Assembly (NCBI GenBank): GCA_937975765.1
Contig: CALJUR010000007.1
Coordinates: 1-28,011 of the forward strand
DNA from: an uncultured Myxococcales bacterium
GTDB lineage: Bacteria > Myxococcota_A > UBA9042 > DTJE01
Direction: 5' to 3'
Length of the DNA: 28,011 nt
Shown piece after piece: positions 13,172 to 22,573 of this stretch. The notes under the pieces were generated by a model. That model was given only the letters and a program-made list of their open reading frames with translations. It was not told the DNA's origin and made no database searches. The translations under genes and the position numbers were made by a program. Within the stretch, counting starts at the first letter, position 1; each line of letters starts with the position of its first letter.

Positions 13172-15297
13172 TACTGCGGCAGGCCGGCCACCAGTTTCTC
13201 GACGCGCGCGGCCAGCGAGTCCAGGTCGAAGGGCTTGCGCAGCACGTTCATGGCGTCCGACAGGCCGTATTGATCGAGGTGTTCGTCCGAGCAGCCCGTC
13301 ATCAGCAGCACCGCGGTGGAAGGGCGCAGCGAGGTGACGCGGCGGGCCAGGTCGCAGCCGTTCATGCCCGGCATCGCGACGTCGCTGACCACCAGGTCGA
13401 AGCCGTTCACGCTGGACAGGATGACCTTCAGCCCCTCGTCGGCCGAGGCCGCGCCCACCACCTCGAACCCCATGCGGCGCAGCATCGAGGCGACCAGTTC
13501 GCGGATCGCGACTTCGTCCTCGATCACGATCGCGCGGCCCCGGTGGTCGGTCGAGGGGGGCGGCGGCGCCTCCTTCGGACGGACGATCCGGGAGGGGGTG
13601 ACCGAGGTCGCGGGCAGGAAGATCGACATCGTGGTGCCCTGGCCGACCGAACTGTCCACGGTGACGACGCCGCCCAGCTGGCGGACGATGCCGTACGTGA
13701 CCGCCAGGCCCAGGCCCGTGCCGCGCCCGCGCCCCTTGGTGGTGAAGAAGGGTTCGAAGATGTGGTCGACGACCTCGCGGGTCATGCCGCAGCCGGTGTC
13801 CCGGACCCGCAGCGCCACGCCGTTCATCGGGCGATCGGAAGGCAGCACGGCCTGGAAGTCCTCGGGGGGGAGGTTGGCCGTCGAGATGACCATCGTCCCG
13901 CCGCCCGCCATCGCCTCGACGGCGTTGGTGCACAGGTTGAACAGAACCTGTTCCAGGGCGCCCTGGTCGGCCTGGACCGCCCACAGCCGGGGCGCCAGGT
14001 CCAGGTGCACGGACACCAGGTCCCCGACCAGCGGTCCCAGCATCGGCTGCATCGACCGCACCAGCGCGTTGAGGTCCAGCGGGACGACCCGCAGGGGCTG
14101 GCGGCGGGAGAAGGCCAGGATCTTCCGCGTCAGTTCGGCGCCCCGGTCGGCCATCGCCCGGATCTGCCGGAACGGCTCGGCGATGGACGGATCCTGCGGG
14201 GCGCGCATCTCGCCCAGCTGGGCGAACCCGGACACGCCCGCCAGGATGTTGTTGAAGTCGTGGGCGATGCCGGCCGCCAGGCTGCCCAGGGATTCCATCC
14301 GCTGGGACTGGCGCAGCATGGATTCGGCCTGCAGCCGGTCGGTCGCGTCCAGGAAGAACTGGACCATGCACATGCCCTCGGCGCGCTCCATCGGCACGCT
14401 GAGCACGTCGAAGCTGCGCTTCACGCCGGGCAGGTGCAGGTGCTCGTGCACGGTCTCTCCGGCCTGTACCCGCGGCAGGCTGCACCCGGGACAGGGGGCG
14501 TTCCCGCCCACCAGGTGCTGGTGGCACTTCCGGTCGCCGTTCATCAGGCCGAACAGCGCCTGGTGCGCGGCGTTCTGGAACAGGACCTGGCGGTCGGGCC
14601 CGACGACCCACAGCGGCAGCGGAATCGCCTGGGCCATCAGGGACATGCGACGCCGGTAGGTGGACACCTCGGCCTCGGCGTCCAGCCGGGCCAGGGTCTC
14701 GGAAACCAGCGGCAGCAGCGACGCGATCCGGGCGGCAGGCGGCCCGGACAGGATGCCGGGGCGGGGATCGGCCAGGACCAGCAGGAACTCCGCACGACCG
14801 CGCACGGGGACCGGGAAGGCGGCGAAGGTGCGGAAGGCCGGATCGAGGCAGCGGTTGCGGAAGGCGTGGCGGACGTCGGGGAACTCGCGCGCGGCCCGGG
14901 AGAGGTCCGGGCAGACCAGGGCCGCGGCCGCGCCGGGCAGGCCGTCGAGCCCCGCGGGCGGCGCATCGCCCCGCAGCGCGCGGACGCAGGCGCAGTCGTC
15001 GTTCCGGACCGACACCTCCTCCTCGGCGGCGACGAAGTCGGGCGGGAACCCGATCGCGGCCAGGGAGGACAGGAATCCCGCGGGACCGGCGCGGCGCAAG
15101 GCGACGCAGGCGCAGCCCGAAACGTCCCGGGACAGGCGCACCAGGCCGTCCGCGTACGCCGGCAGGTCCGCAACGGATGCCGCCAGTTCGCGGTGCTGGG
15201 TCCAGGCCGCCAGCAGCGCGGACGCCTCGTCGTCCCCGGGACGGCCCGGGCCGGGGAGTTCGTGCAGGTCGCTGCCGGACGGTTGCGGGTCGTTCAC
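13171..15297 (-). CDS. Hybrid sensor histidine kinase (GAF-PAS-HisKA-HATPase-receiver)
   Basis: A 708-residue cytoplasmic two-component sensor without membrane segments. Order: a GAF-like region (about 40-205), a PAS-like region (about 215-320), a HisKA dimer with phospho-acceptor H346 (GIAHDFNN), a catalytic ATPase domain with N-box NLCTNAVEA (454-462), G1 DTGCGM (500) and G2 GTGLGL (526-531), and a C-terminal receiver with D639 (VVSDVAMPG) and K688. The PAS part has C258, C269 and C272 in a KCHQHL...PCPGC pattern, and the GAF part has DDCACV, so metal or redox sensing is possible. The start is GTG, with GGAG 7 nt upstream and a good promoter at 15321-15349. No cognate regulator is adjacent. 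The nearest response regulator begins about 5 kb away. Confidence 0.9.
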   Translation of the reverse strand: MNDPQPSGSDLHELPGPGRPGDDEASALLAAWTQHRELAASVADLPAYADGLVRLSRDVSGCACVALRRAGPAGFLSSLAAIGFPPDFVAAEEEVSVRNDDCACVRALRGDAPPAGLDGLPGAAAALVCPDLSRAAREFPDVRHAFRNRCLDPAFRTFAAFPVPVRGRAEFLLVLADPRPGILSGPPAARIASLLPLVSETLARLDAEAEVSTYRRRMSLMAQAIPLPLWVVGPDRQVLFQNAAHQALFGLMNGDRKCHQHLVGGNAPCPGCSLPRVQAGETVHEHLHLPGVKRSFDVLSVPMERAEGMCMVQFFLDATDRLQAESMLRQSQRMESLGSLAAGIAHDFNNILAGVSGFAQLGEMRAPQDPSIAEPFRQIRAMADRGAELTRKILAFSRRQPLRVVPLDLNALVRSMQPMLGPLVGDLVSVHLDLAPRLWAVQADQGALEQVLFNLCTNAVEAMAGGGTMVISTANLPPEDFQAVLPSDRPMNGVALRVRDTGCGMTREVVDHIFEPFFTTKGRGRGTGLGLAVTYGIVRQLGGVVTVDSSVGQGTTMSIFLPATSVTPSRIVRPKEAPPPPSTDHRGRAIVIEDEVAIRELVASMLRRMGFEVVGAASADEGLKVILSSVNGFDLVVSDVAMPGMNGCDLARRVTSLRPSTAVLLMTGCSDEHLDQYGLSDAMNVLRKPFDLDSLAARVEKLVAGLPQ

Positions 15298-15320
15298 GTC
15301 GTGTCTCCGAGACGGGTCGA

Positions 15321-15349
15321 ATTCTGGTCCGGGAGGGGCTCCTTGTCAA
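15321..15349 (-). promoter_or_regulatory. Sigma-70-like promoter of the hybrid kinase
   Basis: On the minus strand TTGACA (15349-15344, perfect consensus), a 17-nt spacer and CAGAAT (15326-15321) predict transcription from about 15314. This leaves a short leader with GGAG before the GTG at 15297. Confidence 0.6.
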
Positions 15350-15404
15350 CCATCCGGATCGCGTGGGCGCAAGTCCCACGGATGCCGCGGGGAGCGCGTC
15401 CGGA

Positions 15405-15433
15405 TTGACTTCCCGCGCGTCCGAAGGCACGCT
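15405..15433 (+). promoter_or_regulatory. Candidate promoter of elbB
   Basis: TTGACT at 15405-15410 and CACGCT at 15428-15433 are 17 nt apart. Transcription would start near 15440, just ahead of the GGAGG at 15449 and the ATG at 15460. The -10 hexamer is weak by the E. coli standard but resembles other candidates in this window (TACGAT, TACGCT). Confidence 0.45.
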
Positions 15434-15459
15434 GGACCTGTTTCGCACGGAGGTCGTCC

Positions 15460-16140
15460 ATGGAGCCGGGGAAGAGGGTCGCGGTCATCCTGTCGGGATG
15501 CGGGGTGTTCGACGGGTCCGAGATCCACGAGGCCACCTTGTCGCTGCTGGCGCTGGACCAGCGCGGCGCGAAGGCGATCATCGCCGCGCCCGACGTGCCG
15601 CAGGCGAAGGTGCACGATCACCAGGGGGGCGGGGACGTGAAGGGGGAGACGCGGAACGTCCTGGTGGAGGCCGCGCGCATCGCCCGGGGCGAGATCCGGC
15701 CGGTGTCCGAACTGAAGCCCGGGGACTGCGACGCGGTGCTGCTGCCCGGGGGATTCGGCGCGGCCCTGAACCTGTCGAACCTGGCCATCGCGGGGGCGGA
15801 CCTGGTGATCGAGCCCTCGACCGCGGCGTTCCTGAAGGCGGCGTACCAGGAGGGCAAGCCCCTGGGCGCGCTGTGCATCGCCCCGCCGATCCTGGCGAAG
15901 GTGCTGGCCGACCTGGGAGTGAAGGGCGTCCGGATGACGATCGGCAACGACCCGGGCACCGCCGGGGTCATCCACGCGCTGGGCCAGACGCACGTGGAGT
16001 GCGTCGCGTCGTCGTACGTGGCGGACACGGACCGCAGGGTCGTCACCTGCCCGGCCTACATGAGGGCGGGCGGGATCGCGGAACTGTGGATGGGGATCGA
16101 CGCCGCGGTCGGCGCGCTGCTGGAGATGATCCCGGCCTGA
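15460..16140 (+). CDS. elbB: ElbB-type DJ-1/PfpI family glyoxalase-like protein
   Basis: A 226-residue cytosolic protein of the ElbB (isoprenoid biosynthesis protein with amidotransferase-like domain) group. Landmarks are ILSGCGVFDGSEIHEA at the N-terminus, PDVPQAKVHDH, DAVLLPGGFGAALNLS, and the nucleophile-elbow cysteine C139 in GALCIAPP, followed by the TIGNDPGTAG segment. ElbB proteins are DJ-1 superfamily members. A glyoxalase III activity has been reported for the E. coli protein, whereas the link to isoprenoid synthesis is historical. The length is normal (about 217-226). The start has GGAGG 6 nt upstream. It stands as a single gene, divergent from the kinase. A 15-bp palindrome GACCACCCGGTGGTC (16150-16164) follows the stop codon. 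Confidence 0.93.
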   Translation: MEPGKRVAVILSGCGVFDGSEIHEATLSLLALDQRGAKAIIAAPDVPQAKVHDHQGGGDVKGETRNVLVEAARIARGEIRPVSELKPGDCDAVLLPGGFGAALNLSNLAIAGADLVIEPSTAAFLKAAYQEGKPLGALCIAPPILAKVLADLGVKGVRMTIGNDPGTAGVIHALGQTHVECVASSYVADTDRRVVTCPAYMRAGGIAELWMGIDAAVGALLEMIPA

Positions 16141-16210
16141 TCCCCCCCGGACCACCCGGTGGTCATTGCCGTCCCCTGTTCCCCGTGATACCCAGGGGCT
16201 TCCGGTTCGC

Positions 16211-16216
16211 GATAAT
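16211..16216 (+). promoter_or_regulatory. Candidate -10 element of the glycosidase gene
   Basis: GATAAT, followed by GGAGG at 16226-16230 and the ATG at 16237. The implied start near 16223 gives a 14-nt leader. No convincing -35 hexamer is found at 16-19 nt upstream, so an activator may be needed or the call may be wrong. Confidence 0.35.
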
Positions 16217-16236
16217 GGGGTTGTCGGAGGCTTGTC

Positions 16237-18459
16237 ATGCCGGGTCGCGCGCGGCAGTGCCCGTTCCTGCCGGTCCTGGTCCTGGCGGCCTGCGCCGGCT
16301 CCGGTTCGCCGGGCGAAGGGACCTCCTGCCCCGCGGATGCACTGGCCTGCCCGGACCTGCCGACGTGCCAGGCCGGGGAGGGCGCGGACGCCATCGACCC
16401 GGGGACGGCTTCCCCGGACGCGCTGGACGAGCCCCGCCCGACGGGGCACCGGGGCCTGGTGGGCGTGCTGGATCGCTCGAAGGCCTTCCTGACCGAGGAA
16501 GGGACGATCCTGCCGCAGGGCCTGCACCCGTCGGAGGCGTACGACAAGGAGAACGCGCTCGTGCTGCGTCCCGGGGGAGCGGCGACCGCCTGGGAACTGG
16601 TCGGGGCGTCGGGCGTGGAGCCGGTGGCCGAGATCCGCACCGCGCGGGACGGGCTGGGGTACCGCGCCCGCCTCGTGGGGACGTGGACCGAGCCGGCGAC
16701 CTCGGCCCTTCGCGTCGTGATCGAGAACCCGTCCGGCCAGCCGCGAACCGCTTCGCTGCAGATGGGCTACCCCGGGTCCACCGGCCCGTTCGCGTTCGAC
16801 GGGTGGGCGCTGGCCGCGAACGGCGAGGTGCGGTTCCTGGCCCGGCCCGACGACGCGTTCACATGCGCGCTGGACGGCGCGGGCAGGGTGACGTGCCGCA
16901 CGGACCTCGCGCCCGGGGCTGCGCGATGGCTGGACGTGCTGGTGGTGCATCCCGAGTCCCGCGGGGTCGTGCCGGCCGCCTTCCCGTGCTTCCCGGACCT
17001 GGAGGCCGAGGGAGCGGCCTCCTGGCGGCAGGCGCTGCAGGACGCGGCGACGGTGTCGTTCCCGGACCCGTGGCCGGGGGCGGCGTACCGCCGATCGCTG
17101 GCGCACCTGCTGCTGCTGCGGGACGCGGTCGCGGGCTACCACGTGGTCAAGCCGGGGGCCAAGGCCTACAACAGTTTCTGGTACCGCGACGCCGCGTACA
17201 TCATCGAGGCGATGGACCAGGTCGGCCTGCACGGCTTCGCCGAGGAGTCGCTGCGGCTGTTCTGGAACCGGCCCCTGCCGCGCGAGGTCGAGGCGATGAA
17301 CACCTGGGACAGCCGCGTGGCGCAGTACGACGACGGGCGCTGGGAGTGCCCCAACAACGAGCACGACGGGACCGGGCAGGCGCTGTGGGCGCTGGTCGGC
17401 CACTGGCTGCTGGGCGGCGACGCGGACTGGCTGGGGCAGGCCTGGCCCGCGATCCGGAACGGCGCGATGTGGCTGGTGACCGCGCGGCGGCAGACGATCG
17501 GCGGCGCGCACTCGGGAACGGCGCACGAGGGGTTGCTCCCGATCGGGTACGGCGAGACGCTGATCGACTGGGACTACGTGCTGAACCACGACTTCTGGGG
17601 CGTCCTGGGCCTGCGCAGGGCGGAGACGGCGGCCGAGGCGCTGGGCGAGGCTGCGGACGCGGCGGCGTTCCGGGAGGCCCGGATGGAACTGTCGGCCAGC
17701 ATCGACGCGGCGGTCGATGCCGCCTTCACGGACGGATACATCCAGGCCGCGCCGGGCGTCACCGGGTCCAAGGACCACGGATCGATTGCGACGCTGTATC
17801 CCTGCGAGGTCCTGGGGATCGACGACCCGCGGGTGACGGCGACCTTCGAGAACCTGTGGGCGAACCGGGTGATGGACCTGTACAAGTTCCCGGACCGGAA
17901 CAAGGTCTGGACGTACATCACCGCCGACTGGGCGCAGGCGCTGCTGATGCGCGGGGAGTGGCAGCGGGCGTACACGCTGTTCGAGGGGTTCCGCCGGCAG
18001 GCGTCGCCCGTGCTGGGGTGGTGGGAGGAGATTCGCCTGGAGGACGGCGTCGGGACGGGCGACGACCCTCACGGCTGGGCGGCGGCGAACTACGTGCTGT
18101 GGCTGCGGTCGATGCTGTTCCGGGAGGACTCCGAAGGGGGCCTGGAGATGCTGCGGGGCGTGCCCCCGTCGTGGTACGACGAGGCGGAGCCGATCGTGGC
18201 CGAAGGCTTCCCGCTGGAGCAGGGGCGGCTGCGCCGGCTGTGGGCGCAGCCGGACGGGACGGGCGCGATCCGGGTCGAGTGGGACGTGCTGTCGGGCGCG
18301 GGGGACGCCGTGCCGGTCACGGTGTTCCTGCGGGGACGGACGATCACGTCGGCCGAATGCGACGTCGGGGCGACGTTCGAGGGGGACCACCTGCGGGCGA
18401 CGGCCGCGCGGGGAACCTGCACGCTGGTCGCGACGGAGGATGCGGCCGGGTCCATGTGA
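16237..18459 (+). CDS. Lipoprotein six-hairpin glycosidase-like protein
   Basis: A 740-residue exported lipoprotein. The signal peptide is short (FLPVLVLAAC), with lipidated C19, followed by a Cys/Asp/Pro-rich linker to about residue 70. An N-terminal beta-rich domain (about 75-270) precedes an (alpha/alpha)6 barrel of the six-hairpin glycosidase type. Its marks include YNSFWYRDAAYII (D318), NNEHDGTGQALWAL (E375-D377), GLLPIGYGETLIDWDYVLNHDFWG, and near the end DPHGWAAANYVLWLRSMLF. A C-terminal beta domain (about 650-740) follows. Enzymes of this fold (GH15, GH63, GH78 and relatives) remove sugars from polysaccharides by inversion. The sugar specificity and the exact catalytic acids cannot be fixed by eye. 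GGAGG lies 6 nt before the ATG. The gene is convergent with the next gene, only 9 nt apart. Likely location is the outer membrane surface or periplasm. Confidence 0.75.
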   Translation: MPGRARQCPFLPVLVLAACAGSGSPGEGTSCPADALACPDLPTCQAGEGADAIDPGTASPDALDEPRPTGHRGLVGVLDRSKAFLTEEGTILPQGLHPSEAYDKENALVLRPGGAATAWELVGASGVEPVAEIRTARDGLGYRARLVGTWTEPATSALRVVIENPSGQPRTASLQMGYPGSTGPFAFDGWALAANGEVRFLARPDDAFTCALDGAGRVTCRTDLAPGAARWLDVLVVHPESRGVVPAAFPCFPDLEAEGAASWRQALQDAATVSFPDPWPGAAYRRSLAHLLLLRDAVAGYHVVKPGAKAYNSFWYRDAAYIIEAMDQVGLHGFAEESLRLFWNRPLPREVEAMNTWDSRVAQYDDGRWECPNNEHDGTGQALWALVGHWLLGGDADWLGQAWPAIRNGAMWLVTARRQTIGGAHSGTAHEGLLPIGYGETLIDWDYVLNHDFWGVLGLRRAETAAEALGEAADAAAFREARMELSASIDAAVDAAFTDGYIQAAPGVTGSKDHGSIATLYPCEVLGIDDPRVTATFENLWANRVMDLYKFPDRNKVWTYITADWAQALLMRGEWQRAYTLFEGFRRQASPVLGWWEEIRLEDGVGTGDDPHGWAAANYVLWLRSMLFREDSEGGLEMLRGVPPSWYDEAEPIVAEGFPLEQGRLRRLWAQPDGTGAIRVEWDVLSGAGDAVPVTVFLRGRTITSAECDVGATFEGDHLRATAARGTCTLVATEDAAGSM

Positions 18460-18468
18460 CCCGGCGCG

Positions 18469-18984
18469 TCAGGGGAGGTCTCGCGCATACTCCTTCGCGA
18501 ACTCGACGTAGTGGTCGGCGGACTCCTTCAGGCCGCGGATCTCGTCCTCGGTCAGCGGGCGGCGGACCTTGGCGGGCACGCCGATCGCCAGGTGCCCGTC
18601 GGGGATGACCATGCCCTCGGGCACCAGCGCGCCGGCGCCGACCATCGCGTTCTCGCCCACGACGGCCTCGTCCAGGACGGTCGCGCCCATCCCGATCAGG
18701 CAGCGGTCCTTCAGCCGGCAGCCGTGCAGGATCGCGCCGTGGCCCACGGTGCACTCGTTCCCGATCACCAGCGGGGTGCGGCCGGAGGATTCGTGCAGCA
18801 CGCAGCCGTCCTGGATGTTGCTGCGGGCCCCGATGCGGACGGGGCCGACGTCGCCGCGGATGGCGGCGTGGTACCAGACCGAGGACTCGGGGCCGATCTC
18901 GACGTCGCCGGCGATGACGACGTGCTCGAGGATCAGGGCGTCGGGGTGGATGCGGGGCGTGGCGCCCTTGAACGTGCGGATCAT
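18469..18984 (-). CDS. Gamma-carbonic-anhydrase-like hexapeptide-repeat protein
   Basis: A 171-residue left-handed beta-helix protein of the YrdA/PaaY/gamma-CA group. Imperfect hexapeptide repeats run from HVVIAGDVEIGPESSVWYHAAIRGD through to GVPAKVRRPL, followed by a C-terminal helix. The metal-binding histidines are in place: CVLHES, then the CTVGHGAILHGC pair. Members are trimers with zinc or iron between subunits. Some are carbonic anhydrases, and others are of unknown activity or act as coenzyme-A-related thioesterases. A strong AGGAGGTG stands 6 nt before the ATG. A GC repeat copy (18997-19026) lies directly before this ribosome site, inside the presumed leader. It may share a transcript with the response regulator gene upstream. 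Confidence 0.9.
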   Translation of the reverse strand: MIRTFKGATPRIHPDALILEHVVIAGDVEIGPESSVWYHAAIRGDVGPVRIGARSNIQDGCVLHESSGRTPLVIGNECTVGHGAILHGCRLKDRCLIGMGATVLDEAVVGENAMVGAGALVPEGMVIPDGHLAIGVPAKVRRPLTEDEIRGLKESADHYVEFAKEYARDLP

Positions 18985-18996
18985 CGAACACCTCCT

Positions 18997-19026
18997 GGAG
19001 GCGGGGGACGGGGCCCCCCACCTGCA
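18997..19026 (+). repeat. Dispersed palindromic GC repeat, copy 6 (ACCTGCA variant)
   Basis: Same hairpin core as the other copies, but the 3' arm and tail read CCCCCCACCTGCA instead of CCCCCGCCCTACA. The same variant occurs at 19147. It abuts the ribosome site of the gamma-CA gene. Confidence 0.8.
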
Positions 19027-19033
19027 TTGAGTG

Positions 19034-19105
19034 CGCCCGAGGCGACTCCGGCTGCGTCCAGAGTTTCCTGCGGAAACCCGTGGACTCCGCCTCCGTGCTC
19101 GGGCG
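19034..19105. other. Nested stem-loop of 72 nt between repeat copies
   Basis: The outer arms CGCCCGAG (19034-19041) and CTCGGGCG (19098-19105) are perfectly complementary. Inside them GTCCA (19056-19060) pairs with TGGAC (19081-19085). The apex GTTTCC (19063-19068) pairs with GGAAAC (19072-19077) across TGC. It lies in the 216-bp gap between the gamma-CA and response regulator genes, flanked by palindromic repeats. It could be a structured leader, an attenuator, or part of the repeat element. Confidence 0.55.
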
Positions 19106-19109
19106 AGCC

Positions 19110-19139
19110 CCAGGCGGGGGACGGGGCCCCCGCCCTACA
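19110..19139 (+). repeat. Dispersed palindromic GC repeat, copy 7
   Basis: Core identical to copy 1 (arms, loop and CTACA tail), with CCA instead of GGA at the 5' side. It is followed by TTGAGCCC, the start of the next copy's flank. Confidence 0.85.
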
Positions 19140-19146
19140 TTGAGCC

Positions 19147-19176
19147 CCAGGCGGGGGACGGGGCCCCCCACCTGCG
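19147..19176 (+). repeat. Dispersed palindromic GC repeat, copy 8 (ACCTGC variant)
   Basis: Begins CCAG like copy 7, 37 bp after it, and ends with the CCACCTGC variant tail seen in copy 6. Copies 7 and 8 therefore form a mixed tandem pair. Confidence 0.8.
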
Positions 19177-19178
19177 AT

Positions 19179-19200
19179 GGCGGGGGACAGGGCCCCCGCC

Positions 19201-19205
<5 letters not shown>
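19179..19205 (+). repeat. Dispersed palindromic GC repeat, copy 9, covering the response-regulator stop codon
   Basis: The core has a one-base loop change (ACAGGG). Its CTACA tail overlaps the minus-strand TAG stop (19203-19201) of the response regulator gene, so the repeat starts exactly at the gene's end. It may have supplied the stop codon or been inserted there. Confidence 0.8.
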
Positions 19206-20544
<1,339 letters not shown>

Positions 20545-20570
20545 CGTCCTCATCCCGAAAGACGCAGCGT

Positions 20571-20599
20571 CGAATAGCACGGATGGGGGTGCCGGGCAA
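20571..20599 (-). promoter_or_regulatory. Candidate promoter of the sigma-54 response regulator
   Basis: On the minus strand TTGCCC (20599-20594), a 17-nt spacer and TATTCG (20576-20571) predict transcription from about 20564, shortly before the start codon. It lies in the 68-bp gap after the transporter gene, so the regulator need not depend on transporter read-through. Confidence 0.45.
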
Positions 20600-20612
20600 C
20601 GTCCCGCCGGGG

Positions 20613-22457
20613 TCAGTGGCCGCCGCCGGCCTTCGGCTTGGCGTTCCAGATCCGCAGCAGCAGCGCGAACCCCAGGATCGAGAACGGCGCCAGGAACAGT
20701 GGCCAGTGGTGCCAGTCCTGCGTCGTCAGGTACCCCAGCGAGACGGACTGCACCGCGGTGCCCAGGTAAACGAAGCCGTCGATCATCCCGACCGCGGTGG
20801 CCGCGCCCTTGCGGCCGCCGAAGTCCATGGTGGCGGTGCCGGACAGCAGGCCGTGGGTGCCGATCACGCCCAGGGACAACAGGAACACGAAGATCCCGAG
20901 GATCCACGGGGGGGTGGTCATCCGGGGCCCGGCCGCCAGCGTCCTCTGGTCGCCGGCGGACGCGTAGGGCAGGGGGTCCTTCATCTCCAGCGTCACGTGG
21001 GCCCCGTCACGCTCGACCAGGAACCGGATGGTCCCCGGGACGGGGCCGCTGGGTGGCGGTGCGGGGCGCCTGGGGTTGCGCGAGCACATGCACCGGTCCG
21101 CGTCCCACTTCACGCCTTCCCCGCGGCAGACCGACGGGAAGCACTGGAACGCCACCTTCACGTTGTCCCAGCACAGGTCGACGCCCTGCTTCTCGTCGTT
21201 GATGGCCAGGATGACGTCCCCCGGCTTCAGGGGGACCTTGGACTCGTCGGCCCAGCCCACGACGTTGGGGCGATCGCCCAGCGACGGCAGCATGCCCAGC
21301 GTGCAGACGAACACCAGGATGTACAGGAAGCCCGCGGCCGGGGCGCGGCGGCTCTGGAACAGCCAGTCGCTGAGGTAGCCCGCCACGTTGGCGCCGATGA
21401 CGCCGGCCACGAACAGCCAGCCGCCCCAGCCGGCCTGCAGGAAGGGCAGCAGGCAGACGATGCCGCCGCTGGAGATCAGGATCACCCGGGTGCGACCCTT
21501 CGTGCGGGCCGCGGCCAGGAACAGCACGATGCCCAGCACCAGCGCCGCGACGATGAAGGGCCAGTATTCCCACGAGCCGTTGCGCAGCGGGTGGGACGGC
21601 GGGAGGGCCCAGTACTCCTTCGCGAAGATCGGGAACCAGTGCATGACGCCGTTGCGCAGCACGCCCGTGCAGAACTCGATCGCCGCGACGGTCAGGATGA
21701 TCGGGTTGGTCAGCACCTTCTTGACGATCTGGAAGATCGGCACGTCCTCGCCCATGCCGGACGAGGCGTCCCCGGTGTCGAAGTCCGCGTGGCCGGCCTG
21801 GCCCGGGCGGTCGCGCAGCAGGAAGAACTCCAGGGTGGCCATGCCCAGCAGCAGCCCGGCCGGGAAGAAGAAGACCCACCACGACGCGACCTGGCCCTCG
21901 GGGCCCCAGCTCTTCGTCCACGCCAGCAGCCACTCGTTGACGCTGAACGCGAAGAAGACGCCCGAGGCGATCATCGTGCCGAAGATGCCCGAGAAGCCGC
22001 CGCGTTCGCGCACGTGGAACCACGACGAGTTCACCTTGACGATCGCGACCGCCGCCGCCGACTGGAAGTACATGTTGATGGCGTACAGGACGGACATCGT
22101 GGTGACGAGGTTGAAGGGAAGCTGGTCGGGCGACGTCATCATCGAGCGGATGAAGAAGCCCATCAGGAGGTTCGCGATGCCGGCGCCGATGGCCGCCGCG
22201 AGGATCGCCTTCTTGCCGCCCACCTTGTCGGTGACCGGGCCGTTGACCAGGAACGAGACGGCGTAGACGAAGGTGCCGACGCCGAAGATGAGACCGAAGT
22301 CCTCCTTGCTCATCAGGTCGCCCAGCGCGTTCTTGGCGACCGTGAGGTTGTAGCGGCCCATGTAGAGGAAGGCGTAGGTGAGCCCCATCGGGAACCAGTT
22401 CAGGAACCGCCGGCGACGGAAGGCGGAGGAGTGGACGGGGGCCTCGTCAAGGGACAT
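20613..22457 (-). CDS. GlpT/UhpT-like MFS transporter with an inserted periplasmic PDZ-like domain
   Basis: A 614-residue inner-membrane antiporter-like protein. The GlpT-group pattern is clear: GRYNLTVAKNAL near TM1, GPVTDKVGGKKA after TM2, HVRERGGFSGIFGT at TM5, VLRNGVMHWFPIFAKE after TM7, GYLSDWLF after TM8, and RKGAATAVGMIDGFVYLG near TM11. Two features are unusual. A hydrophobic hairpin (about 298-341) lies between TM7 and TM8. A soluble insert (about 393-513) lies between TM9 and TM10, a loop that is periplasmic in GlpT. The insert has a PDZ-like core, VPLKPGDVILAIN, and a later TIRFLVERDGAHVTLEM strand pair, with five cysteines (429, 439, 444, 456, 458). GlpT relatives exchange organophosphates for phosphate. 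The substrate here is unknown. GGAGG lies 5 nt before the ATG, and a promoter lies at 22499-22527. Confidence 0.88.
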   Translation of the reverse strand: MSLDEAPVHSSAFRRRRFLNWFPMGLTYAFLYMGRYNLTVAKNALGDLMSKEDFGLIFGVGTFVYAVSFLVNGPVTDKVGGKKAILAAAIGAGIANLLMGFFIRSMMTSPDQLPFNLVTTMSVLYAINMYFQSAAAVAIVKVNSSWFHVRERGGFSGIFGTMIASGVFFAFSVNEWLLAWTKSWGPEGQVASWWVFFFPAGLLLGMATLEFFLLRDRPGQAGHADFDTGDASSGMGEDVPIFQIVKKVLTNPIILTVAAIEFCTGVLRNGVMHWFPIFAKEYWALPPSHPLRNGSWEYWPFIVAALVLGIVLFLAAARTKGRTRVILISSGGIVCLLPFLQAGWGGWLFVAGVIGANVAGYLSDWLFQSRRAPAAGFLYILVFVCTLGMLPSLGDRPNVVGWADESKVPLKPGDVILAINDEKQGVDLCWDNVKVAFQCFPSVCRGEGVKWDADRCMCSRNPRRPAPPPSGPVPGTIRFLVERDGAHVTLEMKDPLPYASAGDQRTLAAGPRMTTPPWILGIFVFLLSLGVIGTHGLLSGTATMDFGGRKGAATAVGMIDGFVYLGTAVQSVSLGYLTTQDWHHWPLFLAPFSILGFALLLRIWNAKPKAGGGH

Positions 22458-22498
22458 GCCGACCTCCAGCAGGGCGCGGGGGCGCCAGGGGCGGAGGC

Positions 22499-22527
22499 AT
22501 TAGAACGCGTCCCGGGCGACCCGTCAA
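22499..22527 (-). promoter_or_regulatory. Sigma-70-like promoter of the MFS-PDZ transporter
   Basis: On the minus strand TTGACG (22527-22522), a 17-nt spacer and TCTAAT (22504-22499) predict transcription from about 22492, giving a 35-nt leader with GGAGG. It is one of the clearest promoters in the window. Confidence 0.6.
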
Positions 22528-22573
22528 CGCGGGCCCGATTGCGGCGCCGAGCGGGGTCGTGCTATGGGAGGCC

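Noticed and set aside
16150..16164. GACCACCCGGTGGTC as a rho-independent terminator of elbB
   Set aside because: The single central base leaves too small a loop and no T-run follows. It may be an operator, but nothing supports a specific role.
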